Shown: piece after piece, positions 27,386 to 37,587 of the stretch
Layout: each line of letters opens with the position of its first letter
Position numbering within the stretch: the first letter of the stretch is position 1
From: Richelia sinica FACHB-800
GTDB lineage: Bacteria; Cyanobacteriota; Cyanobacteriia; Cyanobacteriales; Nostocaceae
Assembly (NCBI RefSeq): GCF_014698825.1
Contig: NZ_JACJTT010000020.1
Span: forward strand, 1-64,000
Length of the DNA stretch: 64,000 nt
Direction of reading: 5' to 3'
The notes under the pieces: generated by a model
Told to the model about the DNA's origin: nothing
Database searches by the model: none
Seen by the model: only the letters and a program-made list of their open reading frames with translations
Program-made: the position numbers and the translations under genes

Positions 27386-27685
27386 AATATGCCTAATCGG
27401 CATCTCCAAGGGAATAAGAAAATTGTCTAAATTTGATGATATTAATGTCATATTTTCATGAGTCAAAAATGTGACAACTTGTCTTTTGACATAGATAAAT
27501 CAGTCGATTAATAATGAAATAGATGAAGTAAAACCCAAATATAATGTATAAATGTAGTTTGTGTATAGTACGCCGCAGCTAATGGATGATAAGTAGTAAA
27601 TAATATTAATATCTGAATTTGCACCAAACTAAACGGGTAAAAGTCTAATTCTAAAATCCAAATTCCCCAGCGGTATTAGATAGCT
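27386..27685. other. Intergenic region, nothing recognised
   Basis: 300 AT-rich bases between the cupin remnant and the TPR gene. No repeat, RNA or ORF is supported; it presumably holds the TPR gene promoter. Confidence 0.4.
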
Positions 27686-28603
27686 ATGATGAATTTTTGG
27701 CAATTTATTCTGACTGTCATAGTTGCTGTGCATTTGAATTTTCTCACACCATCTACTCCTGCATTTGCTGTCACAAATACGGAAATTACAGCTAAAGACT
27801 TTTTGCGTATGGGTGCAGACAAAATGCGGCGTAATCATTACCAGGAAGCTATTGATAATTTCACTCAAGCACTGCACATACAAACGAATTACTCCCTAGC
27901 TTATAATCATCGTTGTATAGCTCATATTCAATTACAAGACTATCATCAAGCGATCGCTGATTGTACGGAATCTATCCATCTCACACCCGATAACTTTGAA
28001 GCTTACCTGAATCGAGGTGTGGCTAATTACAGACAGGGACATTATCCACAGGCTATTGCTGATTATAACCAAGCGATCGCTATTAAACCCCATGATTTCC
28101 GAGTTTACTATAACCGAGGCGTGGCTTTAACAGGGGTGGGTGACTACTCTCAAGCCATTGCCGATTATAATCGCGCATTAACCCTGATTAATCAACAGGA
28201 CAGTTTGCTGCTGGCTGATATTTATAATGACCGGGGAGTGGCTTATTTTGGACTCCAAAATTTAGAAGCTGCAAAAGAGGACTTTAGCCGGGCTATAGAG
28301 AGTAACAGTAAGGATGATAGAGCTTATTTTAACCGGGGATGTGTCTGTGGGCGTATGGATGATAATCTAGTGGCTATCGGCGATTTTTCCCAGGTGATTA
28401 AACTTAATCCTACCCATGCACAGGCTTATGTCAACCGTGCAGTGGCCCGCTACAACTTAGGATATCATCAAGGAGCGATCGCTGATTTAAACCAAGCATC
28501 CAAATATTTTCAGGAACAAGGGGAAAAACTGGCTTATGAAAGAACCCTCAATTTGCTGAAAACTGTTCAACAAGAAATTTCGCTGACCTCAGAAATTGCT
28601 TAA
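27686..28603 (+). CDS. Tetratricopeptide-repeat protein, probably exported
   Basis: 305 residues. An N-terminal signal peptide (hydrophobic 5-20, cleavage near TPAFA-VT) suggests export to the periplasm or thylakoid lumen. About six TPR units follow from residue 40 (pattern Y..A...Y.QAI.DY.QAI...P), with repeated NRGVA helices. TPR proteins act as scaffolds; no partner is identifiable from context. Three HIP1 octamers fall within this gene. The start may be either of two adjacent ATGs. Confidence 0.88.
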   Translation: MMNFWQFILTVIVAVHLNFLTPSTPAFAVTNTEITAKDFLRMGADKMRRNHYQEAIDNFTQALHIQTNYSLAYNHRCIAHIQLQDYHQAIADCTESIHLTPDNFEAYLNRGVANYRQGHYPQAIADYNQAIAIKPHDFRVYYNRGVALTGVGDYSQAIADYNRALTLINQQDSLLLADIYNDRGVAYFGLQNLEAAKEDFSRAIESNSKDDRAYFNRGCVCGRMDDNLVAIGDFSQVIKLNPTHAQAYVNRAVARYNLGYHQGAIADLNQASKYFQEQGEKLAYERTLNLLKTVQQEISLTSEIA

Positions 28604-28664
28604 ACAGATTAATTTACAGCAGATTCTCAGTCCATCACAAATAGATATTGATGGCAAAACTCTT

Positions 28665-28691
28665 AAAGGGTAGACAAGATGTCTACCCTTT
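28665..28691. terminator. Perfect 12-bp hairpin after the TPR gene
   Basis: AAAGGGTAGACA pairs with TGTCTACCCTTT across a 3-base loop, 62 bases after the TPR stop. It probably terminates the TPR transcript, though a long T tract is absent. Confidence 0.6.
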
Positions 28692-28808
28692 GCTATTGCA
28701 TCTACTAGAACAGGGATTTTACTAGTATTGATGATGCAATTGTTTTATATTAATTAAATTGCTCGCCATAAATTCTGATTTTCTCCATCGTCATATAAAT
28801 ACATATAT

Positions 28809-29408
28809 ATGAATGACATCAATCATCCTCAAAAACGTAAATTACCAACCCAGGCAATAGGGGCAAAGATATTCCACACCTGTAACCTCATCAGCGTATT
28901 TTTAATGCTGACCAGTGGACTGCAAATTTATAATGCTAACCCTGTATTTGGTGGACGTGCAGGTTTACATATTCCCCCGATTTTCACCTTAGGAGGGTGG
29001 CTTGCAGGTGGTAGACATTGGCATTTTTTTGCTATGTGGTTGTTTTCCTTAAATCTCCTGTGGTATGGAATTTATATTGTGGTGACTCGACGGTGGCGAC
29101 ATAGATTTGTGGGCGTAAATGACTTCAAGGCGTTACAAAAAACTCAGAATCATCAACGGCTAAATTATGCTTGGCATCGTCTCCTTTATACAGCTATTGT
29201 GCCTATATTATTATTGGCGATTTTCACAGGAATAGGTATGTATAAACCTGCTCAATTTCCTTGGATTGTTGATATATTTGGCAGTTGGCAAGGATTGAGA
29301 ATTATCCATTTTATTTCTGTACCGTTAATCATTATATTTGTCATCTTGCATTGGCAATTGGGAAAAAAAGCTGGAGGAGAGGAATTAACGGCATCAATGT
29401 TTTGGTAA
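28809..29408 (+). CDS. Cytochrome b561-type membrane subunit
   Basis: 199 residues with four hydrophobic segments and histidines placed for b-heme ligation (AKIFHTCNL, GRHWHFFAMW, AWHRLLYTA, IIHFISVP, LHWQLG). This is the cytochrome_b_N/thiosulfate reductase-like membrane anchor. The next gene is a periplasmic-type molybdopterin oxidoreductase. The pair is therefore analogous to YedZ/YedY (MsrQ/MsrP) or a thiosulfate/sulfite electron-transfer module. Confidence 0.85.
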   Translation: MNDINHPQKRKLPTQAIGAKIFHTCNLISVFLMLTSGLQIYNANPVFGGRAGLHIPPIFTLGGWLAGGRHWHFFAMWLFSLNLLWYGIYIVVTRRWRHRFVGVNDFKALQKTQNHQRLNYAWHRLLYTAIVPILLLAIFTGIGMYKPAQFPWIVDIFGSWQGLRIIHFISVPLIIIFVILHWQLGKKAGGEELTASMFW

Positions 29409-29464
29409 TTTTTTGATTGATTTTGATATTGGCTACATTTAACCTATACATAAAAAATACCTAA

Positions 29465-30172
29465 ATGGAAAATAACGAATTAAACCGCCGCAAATTTATC
29501 CAAATATCCGGTATTTCTAGCCTTAGTTTTTTACTAGGTGGATGCGGTACACCCACATTTGAAGATTTAGTTGGTAAACTCTCGGAACCTCTCAACCAAA
29601 AAATTGAGAAACTTATCTTTCAGCCACAAAAACCAGTTCCTGAATTTAAAATTGACCAGATTGAACCAAAAGCATTGATAGTTAACAGCTTTCGGTCTAC
29701 CCCGTTAATAGATATCAATAAATACCGTTTAGTTATAGACGGTGAAGTAAATCATCCTCTCAGCCTCAGTATGGCAGAAATTCAAGCTTTACCTTTTACT
29801 TCCATGATTATTCGTCATGTCTGTGTTGAAGGATGGGCAGCAATTGTACAATGGGGTGGTATTCGGCTCAGGGAACTCATTGCCTTGGCCCAGCCAAAAA
29901 CAGGTGTGAAATATGCTTATTTTCAATCAGCTGATGGTTATTATGAAAGTTGGGACATAGCTTCCGCCCTACATCCCCAAACCTTATTAGCTTATCAGAA
30001 AAATGGTGAACCTCTGCCAGTAGAAAACGGTGCGCCTTTGCGTTTAGCTTCTCCTATTAAATTGGGTTATAAGCAAAGTAAGTGGGTAATACAAATTACA
30101 TTAACTAGTCATTTATCACCATTTAGAGGCTATTGGGAAGACCAGGGATATGAATGGTTCGCAGGATTATAA
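29465..30172 (+). CDS. Sulfite oxidase-fold molybdopterin oxidoreductase (YedY/MsrP-like)
   Basis: 235 residues. The N-terminus has a twin-arginine-like NRRKFIQISGISSLSFLLGGCG, so Tat export and possible lipidation are predicted. The core is the Oxidored_molyb domain. The molybdenum-ligating cysteine is Cys120 in IIRHVCVEGWAAIVQWGG, and ESWDIASAL and PLRLASPIKLGYKQSKW are family signatures. It would pass electrons with the cytochrome b encoded 56 bases upstream. The substrate is not determined; sulfoxide or sulfite-type chemistry is typical of the family. Confidence 0.88.
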   Translation: MENNELNRRKFIQISGISSLSFLLGGCGTPTFEDLVGKLSEPLNQKIEKLIFQPQKPVPEFKIDQIEPKALIVNSFRSTPLIDINKYRLVIDGEVNHPLSLSMAEIQALPFTSMIIRHVCVEGWAAIVQWGGIRLRELIALAQPKTGVKYAYFQSADGYYESWDIASALHPQTLLAYQKNGEPLPVENGAPLRLASPIKLGYKQSKWVIQITLTSHLSPFRGYWEDQGYEWFAGL

Positions 30173-31252
30173 ATGATGAATTTTTCCCTCAATCAATTAC
30201 TTAAATGGTTGATTTTGACTCTGTTATTTCCATTAATTTTTCTCAATGGTTGGTTATTATTTAAACTATTTCAGTATTTTCAGCCATTGGTGACTACCTT
30301 TGTCCTAGCAATTTTATTAGCTTTCATTTTAAATTATCCTGTTACTGCAATTCAAGAAAAAGGGTTAAATCGGAATTATGCAGTGGCATTAGTGGTGATA
30401 TTAACCTTAATTACTACCATTGGTTTAGGTATTACCTTATTGCCAATCGTTTTAGAACAATTTCATCAAATTGCTAAACTCCTACCTCAATGGATTAATT
30501 CCAGTGAAAGCAAGCTGGAGAATTTAAATAAGTGGGTGTTTGGTCAACGGTTACAATTTGATTTTGGCACAATTTTAACGAATATTATCAATCGGTTACC
30601 TGATGAATTAGAATATCTTTCTGATAAGCTTTTCAGCTTAGTAATTGATACCATTGATAGTTTATCTGAGGCATTAATTACTGTAGTATTAACGGTTTAT
30701 TTATTAATAGATGGTGAGAGAATTGCTAACGGTATTTTCAACCGCTTACCTACCAACATTGGACAACCGATTAAAAACTCTTTGCAGCAGAACTTCCAAA
30801 ATTACTTAATCGGTCAAGTTAGTTTAGCTTTACTAATGGGAATTTCCCAAACCTGCATGTTTTTAATCTTTAGGGTGCAATTTGGATTATTATTTGGGCT
30901 GGGTATTGGCATTTTAAGTTTAATTCCCTTTGGTGATGTTGTTAGCTTGATAACTATTACTTTAATTATTGCTACCCATGACTTTTGGTTAGCCTTGAAA
31001 ATTGTTGCTGTAGCAGTTATTATTGACCAATTGATTGATCAAGCGATCGCACCCCGGCTTTTAGGTAAATTTACAGGTATTCGCCCCACTTGGGTAATAA
31101 TTTCTTTATTAGTAGGAACTTATATCGGTGGAGTTTTAGGTTTGTTGATAGCCGTACCCATTGCTGGCATTATCAAAGATGCAGTTGATGGCTTATCAGG
31201 TGATTTGCCAAATCAAGAGTTACCAGAAATGCTAGAGGAATCAAAGTCATAA
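30173..31252 (+). CDS. AI-2E family transporter (PerM-like)
   Basis: 359 residues with about seven to eight membrane segments in the usual arrangement: two N-terminal pairs, a central amphipathic domain, and the conserved GLLFGLGIGILSLIPFGDVVSLI and PRLLGKFTGIRPTWVIISLLVGTYIGG blocks. Members export autoinducer-2 or act as Na+/H+ antiporters; which applies here is unknown. It starts right after the stop of the oxidoreductase gene, so it belongs to the same operon. Confidence 0.87.
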   Translation: MMNFSLNQLLKWLILTLLFPLIFLNGWLLFKLFQYFQPLVTTFVLAILLAFILNYPVTAIQEKGLNRNYAVALVVILTLITTIGLGITLLPIVLEQFHQIAKLLPQWINSSESKLENLNKWVFGQRLQFDFGTILTNIINRLPDELEYLSDKLFSLVIDTIDSLSEALITVVLTVYLLIDGERIANGIFNRLPTNIGQPIKNSLQQNFQNYLIGQVSLALLMGISQTCMFLIFRVQFGLLFGLGIGILSLIPFGDVVSLITITLIIATHDFWLALKIVAVAVIIDQLIDQAIAPRLLGKFTGIRPTWVIISLLVGTYIGGVLGLLIAVPIAGIIKDAVDGLSGDLPNQELPEMLEESKS

Positions 31253-31253
31253 C

Positions 31254-31712
31254 TTAATGCTCTCTTTTATCACTGCTGCTGCGAATGATTAAATAGCTAA
31301 TAGAAAGAGCAAGAATGGCAATACCTAAACCAATAATTTCTATTCCTTCTGTGACTTTTAAATCAAGAATAATAATTTTTCTGGCAATGGCTATTAAGGA
31401 AGTAACAATAACTAACTCCACTTGGAGAACATGCTTCTTCAGATAGCCTGTAATATTTTCTAATATTTCGAGAGCAATTAAGACATTTAAAAACAATCCA
31501 AAAGTTTTAAATAAAGCCTGGCTAAAACTTCCTTCTCTGGCTGTAAGTATTTCTTTAACAATAAAAATTCCTAAATCACCAATAGATGCAAAAATTACCA
31601 GCAGCATCAGCAATGATAAAATTTTAGCAACTATGACTTCAATAATTTCAATTAAATGAATGAAACTATTATCGCTAGTTGCTGTTGTGAATAATTGGAC
31701 TAGTTTTTTCAT
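31254..31712 (-). CDS. PsiE-like phosphate-starvation-inducible membrane protein
   Basis: 152 residues with four hydrophobic helices: an N-terminal pair, ALFKTFGLFLNVLIALEILENITGYLKKH, then VELVIVTSLIAIARKIIIL and a final helix. This is the PsiE-family pattern. The function is unknown. It converges with the transporter gene, with one base between the stops. Confidence 0.75.
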   Translation of the reverse strand: MKKLVQLFTTATSDNSFIHLIEIIEVIVAKILSLLMLLVIFASIGDLGIFIVKEILTAREGSFSQALFKTFGLFLNVLIALEILENITGYLKKHVLQVELVIVTSLIAIARKIIILDLKVTEGIEIIGLGIAILALSISYLIIRSSSDKREH

Positions 31713-31917
31713 CTGCTACACCCTGTGGCAATCTCGAAGGCAAAACTAATAATATAAAACCACAGATTCTGATGAAAAAAACCTAGTATGATGTGGAATG
31801 TCGGCAAAATGCCACTTTAGGTTACCATATCGGTGGGTCATTTTTTCTGAATATTCCCTCCTATCCATGGGAAATAATAATTGTATCTATAGAATATAGA
31901 TGATGAATTCCTGTGAT

Positions 31918-34101
31918 TTACCGTTGAGAAGACTGGAGTTGAGATGTGGTCACAGGTGTGGCTTGAGAAATTGGTATTAGCTGAACAGCACAGGCTTTTA
32001 ACTCTGGTTGCAGGGAGTCAGGACAAGACTCAGAATGAGTCAGGGCATTTGCTTCTGCATCATCTGCCCATAGGCTACCCCAGTGCATAGGCACAAACAC
32101 AGTACCAGGAGAGATAGCTTTGGTGACTTTAGCAGGAAATTTAGCATAACCACGGCGCGATCGCACCTCTAACCAATCATCATCTTCAATTCCTAAAGCC
32201 GCAGCATCACGGGGATGAATTTCTAAAAACGGTTGGGGGTGCATTTGGCGAATTTTCTCAATTCTACCGGTGCGAGTTTGAGTGTGCCAATGACCGTATA
32301 GTCTTCCAGTGGTTAAGACAAAAGGATAATTTGGGTCTGGGACTTCCGCTAAACCCCGTGAGTAATAAGCAGCAAATTTTGCCCGGCCATCGGGGGTATG
32401 GAAGCGCAGGTCAGTATAAAGGCGTTTAGCATCACGAAATTTATCATCTACAGGATGGGGCCATTGAGTCGGGCCTTGTGCTTGCAACACCTCATGACTC
32501 AAACCAGACATATCACAAGGACGATGACGAGTCAGTTGCACAAACTCAGCGTAAACTTCTGCTGAATTACGAAAAGCAAACTTATCAGCAAACCCTAAAC
32601 GTCGTCCCACCTCTGCGAAAATTTCCCAGTCTGGTTTTGCTTCTCTGGGGGGTTGGCGAAATGCTTGACATAAAGTTACCCGGCGTTCAGAATTCGTCAT
32701 GATGCCAGTTTTTTCACCCCACTGGGCCGCAGGTAATAAAACATGGGCATAAGCAGCAGTTTCTGTGGGGTAATAAGCATCTTGATAAACAGTAAAAGGC
32801 GATTTTAATAAAGCCTTTTTTGTTCTTTCTAAATCTGGCATACTTACCGCCGGATTTGTTGCTGCTATCCATAATAATCCCACATTCCCAGTTTCTAAAC
32901 CAGTAATCATTTCCCAAGCACTTAAACCAGGACTAGGAGAAATTTGACCTCTTGGTAACTGCCAAAAATCTTCTACCTCTGCCCGATGTTGGTCATTTTT
33001 CACTAATCTATATCCGGGCAGTAAGTGTGCTAAACCTCCCGCTTCTCTACCTCCCATAGCATTAGGTTGACCCGTGAGAGAAAAAGGCCCAGCACCAGGT
33101 TTACCGATTTGTCCTGTCAACAAATGCAGATTAATAATAGTTCTAACTTTCGCTGTACCTTCCGCCGATTGATTTACACCCATCGACCACAAAGAAAGTA
33201 CAGATTTAGACTTACCCCAATATTTAGCCGCAGTTTCTAAATCTTCCACACTAATGCCACATTGATGGGCGACAACTTCCGGGGAATAGTGACGAATTAC
33301 TTCTGCATAGGCAGGAAAATTACTTGTACAATCATCAATAAATCCAGTATCAATATAATTTTCACGCATTAATAAATGGGCGATACCATTTAATAAATCA
33401 ATATCTGTACCAGGACGAATGGCTAAATGTAAATCAGCTGCTTCTGCGGTGGGAGTGCGACGGGGGTCAACCACAATCATTTTCACATGGCGATTTTTTT
33501 TATGATATTTTGCCAAGCGATTAAAAACTATCGGATGACATTCGGCTGTATTTGTGCCAATCAAAAAAGCGCAATCTGTTAACTCTAAATCTTCATAACA
33601 ACAAGGTGGCCCATCAGCACCAAAACTTTGAATATAACCAGCTACCGCACTGGACATACAAAGACGAGAATTAGCATCAAAATTATTACTACCCAAACAA
33701 CCTTTCATCAATTTTTGGGCAAGGTAATAATCTTCTGTTTGTAATTGACCAGACCCATACATACAGATAGCTTGTGAACCTTGGGTCAAGCGGACTGTTT
33801 GAATGCGGTTGGTGATAATATGCAAAGCTTCATCCCAACTCACCCGGCGAAACTCTGCATCTAAGGAGTTACGCACCATGGGATAATGGAGTCTATTTTT
33901 ATCTAAAGATTCGCTAATAGTTGCACCTTTAACACATACCATTCCTTGACTAGATGGATGTGATTTATCTCCTCTCACTCGCCAAATGGGTGTGCCTTGA
34001 CTATCTCTATTGGTGGCTTTTCCATGTTGGGCTGGTGGAGAAGCTTCTAAACCACAACCTACACCACAATAGGGGCAAAGAGTTTTTGTAAATTCGTTCA
34101 T
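31918..34101 (-). CDS. narB: Ferredoxin-dependent assimilatory nitrate reductase
   Basis: 727 residues. The N-terminal [4Fe-4S] cluster ligands are Cys9, Cys12 and Cys16 in CPYCGVGC, plus a cysteine in GMVCVKG. A bis-MGD molybdopterin oxidoreductase domain follows ([52 protein letters not shown]). The C-terminal dinucleotide-binding domain contains [17 protein letters not shown]. It reduces nitrate to nitrite with electrons from ferredoxin. It is the last gene of nirA-nrtP-narB; a repeat of about 115 bases lies between nrtP and narB. Confidence 0.97.
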   Translation of the reverse strand: MNEFTKTLCPYCGVGCGLEASPPAQHGKATNRDSQGTPIWRVRGDKSHPSSQGMVCVKGATISESLDKNRLHYPMVRNSLDAEFRRVSWDEALHIITNRIQTVRLTQGSQAICMYGSGQLQTEDYYLAQKLMKGCLGSNNFDANSRLCMSSAVAGYIQSFGADGPPCCYEDLELTDCAFLIGTNTAECHPIVFNRLAKYHKKNRHVKMIVVDPRRTPTAEAADLHLAIRPGTDIDLLNGIAHLLMRENYIDTGFIDDCTSNFPAYAEVIRHYSPEVVAHQCGISVEDLETAAKYWGKSKSVLSLWSMGVNQSAEGTAKVRTIINLHLLTGQIGKPGAGPFSLTGQPNAMGGREAGGLAHLLPGYRLVKNDQHRAEVEDFWQLPRGQISPSPGLSAWEMITGLETGNVGLLWIAATNPAVSMPDLERTKKALLKSPFTVYQDAYYPTETAAYAHVLLPAAQWGEKTGIMTNSERRVTLCQAFRQPPREAKPDWEIFAEVGRRLGFADKFAFRNSAEVYAEFVQLTRHRPCDMSGLSHEVLQAQGPTQWPHPVDDKFRDAKRLYTDLRFHTPDGRAKFAAYYSRGLAEVPDPNYPFVLTTGRLYGHWHTQTRTGRIEKIRQMHPQPFLEIHPRDAAALGIEDDDWLEVRSRRGYAKFPAKVTKAISPGTVFVPMHWGSLWADDAEANALTHSESCPDSLQPELKACAVQLIPISQATPVTTSQLQSSQR

Positions 34102-34146
34102 AATAGGTTTTTTTATTGCACGCAGAGACGCGGGAAGAAGAAGACA

Positions 34147-34262
34147 GAAGTTACAGAAGTTGCAGGAGTTACAGAATAATTAATGCCATTACTGCGGAAT
34201 TCTTGCATTTTTAAACTTCTGTTCGCACAGCGTGCCGTAGGCATACTTCTGAACTCCTGAAC
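34147..34262. repeat. Dispersed repeat copy (GTTCGC..GCGTGCCGTAGGCATACTTCTG family)
   Basis: This stretch shares the order ACAGAATAATT - TACTGC - TTGCATTTTTAAA - TTCTGTTCGC - GCGTGCCGTAGGCATACTTCTG with 44850-44930 and, inverted, with 44065-44185. It is flanked by AGTTCAG/AGTTACAG-type 8-9 base tandem units. It is inserted within the nitrate operon, between nrtP and narB. Confidence 0.75.
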
Positions 34263-34276
34263 TTCTGAACTTCTAA

Positions 34277-35773
34277 TTATTCTTCTACCAGTGCTGGCTG
34301 ATAATTATGAGGGTCTGATTCTACTGCATAATCTCCAGCAAAGGAACCTTTTGGTTCTTTGAGGAAGAAGCCACACATAAATGCACAAATTAATGCGGCT
34401 ATTCCCATGGTTGTGAATAATGTGCTTGCATCAGTTAAGCTGAATATTGTTAAATAAACTACCCCACCAAAGTTACCGTAAGCGCCAACATTGCCGGCAA
34501 TTTGTCCTGTTGCTTCTTTTTTAATTAAGGGAACAATGCCGTAGGTAGCACCACAACCAGCTTGGGCAAAGTAAGCGGCAAACATGGTGACGGCTATGGC
34601 TAAAGGAATGGGCCAGTTTTTATTAATAAAATGTGCCATTAAATAACCTACGCCAATACCCGCAGAAATAATTGTCATTGTCCATTTACGGGAACCAAAT
34701 TTATCTGATATTAAGCCTCCACTAGGACGAGAAAATAAATTTAAAAATGGGTAGGTGGCCGCTATCATTCCTGCAACAACATGTTCTAAACCAAAGGTTT
34801 TTTCAAAGAATGCAGGTAGCATGGAAACGACAGCTAATTCTGAACCAAAATTAGTGACGTAGGTAAACTCTAGTAAGGCTACTTGACCAAATTGATAACG
34901 TTGTTCTGGACTGTAAATTTTTCTCCCTGTGAGCAATTCGCGGTTGACTTGATAGGCTTGATAGGTTTGGTAAATAAATAATCCTGCTAACACTAACCAA
35001 GCTAAATACATTTGATTAAGTGTGAGGAAATGAATGTTTTTTTGTTCCAACCGCCAAGCTAATAAACCCAAGGCGAAAATTAAGCCAAAGTTAGAGATAA
35101 TCATTGCCCAGAAGCTTTTTACTGATGTAACTTCTAAAGCACCGTTTTTCTTGGGTTGTTTGTAAACTTTGCCTGGGGGTGTATCTTGGACGCTGTTGTA
35201 GTAAATTACGCCGTAAATTGCCGCTATAATTCCAGTGAGTGCGATCGCTAGTCGCCAGTTAGAAGCCCCTCCATCCAAAAAGCTGGTTGATACGGCAATT
35301 ATGGGTAAGGCAAATTCTGCCCCAAAGGCCCCGAAGTTACCCCAACCCCCATAAATACCTTGGGCTATGCCAATTTCTTTGGGTGGGAACCATTCGGAAA
35401 CCATGCGGATACCCACTACAAACCCTGCACCCACAATTCCCATCAACAAACGACTAATGACTAATTCACTGAAGCTGTGGGAGAAAGCTGTTGCTAAACA
35501 GGGAACAGCCGCAAATATCAACAAAATTGAGTAAGTAATTCTCGGCCCAAACTTATCCAGCAACATCCCGATAATAATCCGCGCGGGAATAGTCAAAGCT
35601 AGATTGCAAATACCCAAAGTTTTAACTTGTTCAGGTGCTAAATGTAACTCTTTGCCAATAGTTGTAGCAAAGGGGGCAAGGTTAAACCAGCAAACAAAGG
35701 TGAGAAAAAAGGCAAACCAGGTTTGATGTAAAATCCGATAACGACCCTGAAACGAAAATAATCCTTTAAGCAT
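34277..35773 (-). CDS. nrtP: Nitrate/nitrite permease of the major facilitator superfamily
   Basis: About 498 residues from the ATG at 35773 (MLKGLFSFQGRYRILHQTWFAFF); the longer frame to 35824 begins with TTG and is less likely. Twelve hydrophobic segments are seen. Nitrate-signature motifs are ISRLLMGIVGAGFVVGIRMVSEWFPPKEIGIAQGIYGGWGNFGA in the first half and AAYFAQAGCGATYGIVPLI in the second. It carries nitrate and nitrite into the cell. Its position between nirA and narB replaces the nrtABCD ABC transporter found in many freshwater cyanobacteria. Confidence 0.93.
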   Translation of the reverse strand: MLKGLFSFQGRYRILHQTWFAFFLTFVCWFNLAPFATTIGKELHLAPEQVKTLGICNLALTIPARIIIGMLLDKFGPRITYSILLIFAAVPCLATAFSHSFSELVISRLLMGIVGAGFVVGIRMVSEWFPPKEIGIAQGIYGGWGNFGAFGAEFALPIIAVSTSFLDGGASNWRLAIALTGIIAAIYGVIYYNSVQDTPPGKVYKQPKKNGALEVTSVKSFWAMIISNFGLIFALGLLAWRLEQKNIHFLTLNQMYLAWLVLAGLFIYQTYQAYQVNRELLTGRKIYSPEQRYQFGQVALLEFTYVTNFGSELAVVSMLPAFFEKTFGLEHVVAGMIAATYPFLNLFSRPSGGLISDKFGSRKWTMTIISAGIGVGYLMAHFINKNWPIPLAIAVTMFAAYFAQAGCGATYGIVPLIKKEATGQIAGNVGAYGNFGGVVYLTIFSLTDASTLFTTMGIAALICAFMCGFFLKEPKGSFAGDYAVESDPHNYQPALVEE

Positions 35774-35876
35774 TGATTTTGCTCGCTCAAAAACTGAAAA
35801 TTTGCATGGAGAGACTGAGAGCAATTGTATAATTGCTCACTGCATTTCAGCACTATAACGCTGATAGAGAGAGAAG

Positions 35877-37442
35877 CTAAACTATTGCCGGTTCTCGCAA
35901 CCTGGCACCAAAATGTTGAATTAACAACTCTCGCAACACTGGCTGTAAATCTTCACAGGGAATACCCTTTTGTACACAGGTTCCTAGCTGGGCATCCTTC
36001 CCCACCTTACCACCCATGTAAATATCCACACCTTCCACTGTTTGCCCATTTTTACGAATTTTGGTACCCATTAAGCCGATATCAGCCACCTGGGGTTGTC
36101 CACAGGAATTGGGACAGCCAGTCCAATGTATTCGCACCGGATAAGCGAAAATTAACTCTTTTTCCAAGTCTTTCGTCATAGCCAAGGCCCGGTTTTTAGT
36201 TTCTATCAGGGCAAAGTTGCAAAATTGTGCGCCGGTGCAGGATACTAGCGATCGCATCAATAAACCAGGAGTAACTGCAAATTTGTCTAGTAGTGGTTCC
36301 TGAAGGAAGGTCTGTAACCGTGACTCGGCAATATTGGGAATAATCACATTTTGCTCAACAGTCAGCCGAATTTCCCCACTACCATACACTTCTGCTAACC
36401 GGGCAATTTCTAACATATCCTCCGCACAAAAACGCCCCACAGGGATATGCAAACCTACATAATACAAACCCGGTTGCTTTTGTTCATAAATACCAATGTG
36501 GTCACGTTTCTCCCAATCAATTTCATCCTTCGGTGCTGCGGGTAACAACTCTTTACCTAAACGTTGTTCTACCTCCCTCCGCAACCTATCAATTCCCCAT
36601 TCATCAATTAACCACATCAACCGGGCTTTTTGACGGTTGGCCCGGAAACCATGATCCCGAAAAATTTCCACAATAGCTTTACATACAGCTACCACTTCAT
36701 CAGGATGTACCCAAACATTGAGAGGAATAGCCGCTTCACAACGTTTCCCAGAAAAGAAACCCCCAACTAGGACATTAAACCCAAAGGTGACGGAATTTCT
36801 CTCTTGATTTTCCTGAAAAGCAGGAACAAAAGCTAAATCATTGATTTCCGCATGAACTGAATTATCCCGACCCCCAGTAATGGCAATATTAAACTTACGG
36901 GGCAAATTAGTAAATTCTGGATTTCCTTCTCCATAATTAGTAAACAAATCTTGAATTTGCTGTACTAATTCTCGCGTATCATACCATTCGTGAGCATCTA
37001 ACCCCGCTACAGGATCTCCTGTAATATTGCGGACATTATCCATGCCAGATTGGATAGTAGTTAAACCAACTCCATGAAATTTGTTAAAAATATCTACTAA
37101 ATCTTCAATTCTGATCCCACGCAGTTGTATATTCTGTCTAGTGGTAATGTCAGCGCTGCCGTCGTCACCGTAACGCTGCACTACTTCTCCTAAAACATAC
37201 ATCTGACTGCTGGTGAGAATACCATTCGGTATCCGCATCCGCATCATGAATTGACCGGGAGTAACTGGACGAAAAAATACACCTAACCATTTTAGGCGAT
37301 GGTCACGGTCAGTTTCGTCCATTGCTTCCCAACCAATTTTGGCAATTTTTTCAATCTCCTCTTTCAAAGCGAGACCATCTTTTTCTGCCTTTAATTTCTC
37401 AAACTTGTTGAGATTGGCTGTGGTAGTTACTGTTTCTGTCAT
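35877..37442 (-). CDS. nirA: Ferredoxin-nitrite reductase
   Basis: 521 residues in two sulfite/nitrite reductase-like repeats. RMRIPNGILTSSQ and TTRQNIQLRGI mark the N-half. The siroheme-[4Fe-4S] ligands are in VSCTGAQFCNFALIETKNRA and CPNSCGQPQVADIG. It reduces nitrite to ammonium with six electrons from ferredoxin. It is the promoter-proximal gene of the nitrate operon, and an NtcA-activated promoter lies upstream (37546-37587). Confidence 0.97.
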   Translation of the reverse strand: MTETVTTTANLNKFEKLKAEKDGLALKEEIEKIAKIGWEAMDETDRDHRLKWLGVFFRPVTPGQFMMRMRIPNGILTSSQMYVLGEVVQRYGDDGSADITTRQNIQLRGIRIEDLVDIFNKFHGVGLTTIQSGMDNVRNITGDPVAGLDAHEWYDTRELVQQIQDLFTNYGEGNPEFTNLPRKFNIAITGGRDNSVHAEINDLAFVPAFQENQERNSVTFGFNVLVGGFFSGKRCEAAIPLNVWVHPDEVVAVCKAIVEIFRDHGFRANRQKARLMWLIDEWGIDRLRREVEQRLGKELLPAAPKDEIDWEKRDHIGIYEQKQPGLYYVGLHIPVGRFCAEDMLEIARLAEVYGSGEIRLTVEQNVIIPNIAESRLQTFLQEPLLDKFAVTPGLLMRSLVSCTGAQFCNFALIETKNRALAMTKDLEKELIFAYPVRIHWTGCPNSCGQPQVADIGLMGTKIRKNGQTVEGVDIYMGGKVGKDAQLGTCVQKGIPCEDLQPVLRELLIQHFGARLREPAIV

Positions 37443-37545
37443 TGGCTATCTAGTAGAGAACACTCTAATTAACTTTGTCTCCTAGTTCCGAGAAACCACT
37501 CACAGTAGTTGTTTGATAAGTGGTTGTGACAATTTCGATAGTGCT

Positions 37546-37587
37546 ACGTTAGGGCGATTTCTCTGGAAAATTCGTATAGCTTGTTAC
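37546..37587 (-). promoter_or_regulatory. NtcA-activated promoter of nirA
   Basis: On the minus strand GTA-N8-TAC occupies 37587-37574 (GTAACAAGCTATAC). Exactly 22 bases further is a -10 box TAACGT (37551-37546). This is the canonical class II NtcA promoter, so transcription should rise under ammonium limitation through NtcA and 2-oxoglutarate. The implied leader to the nirA ATG is about 100 bases. Confidence 0.88.
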
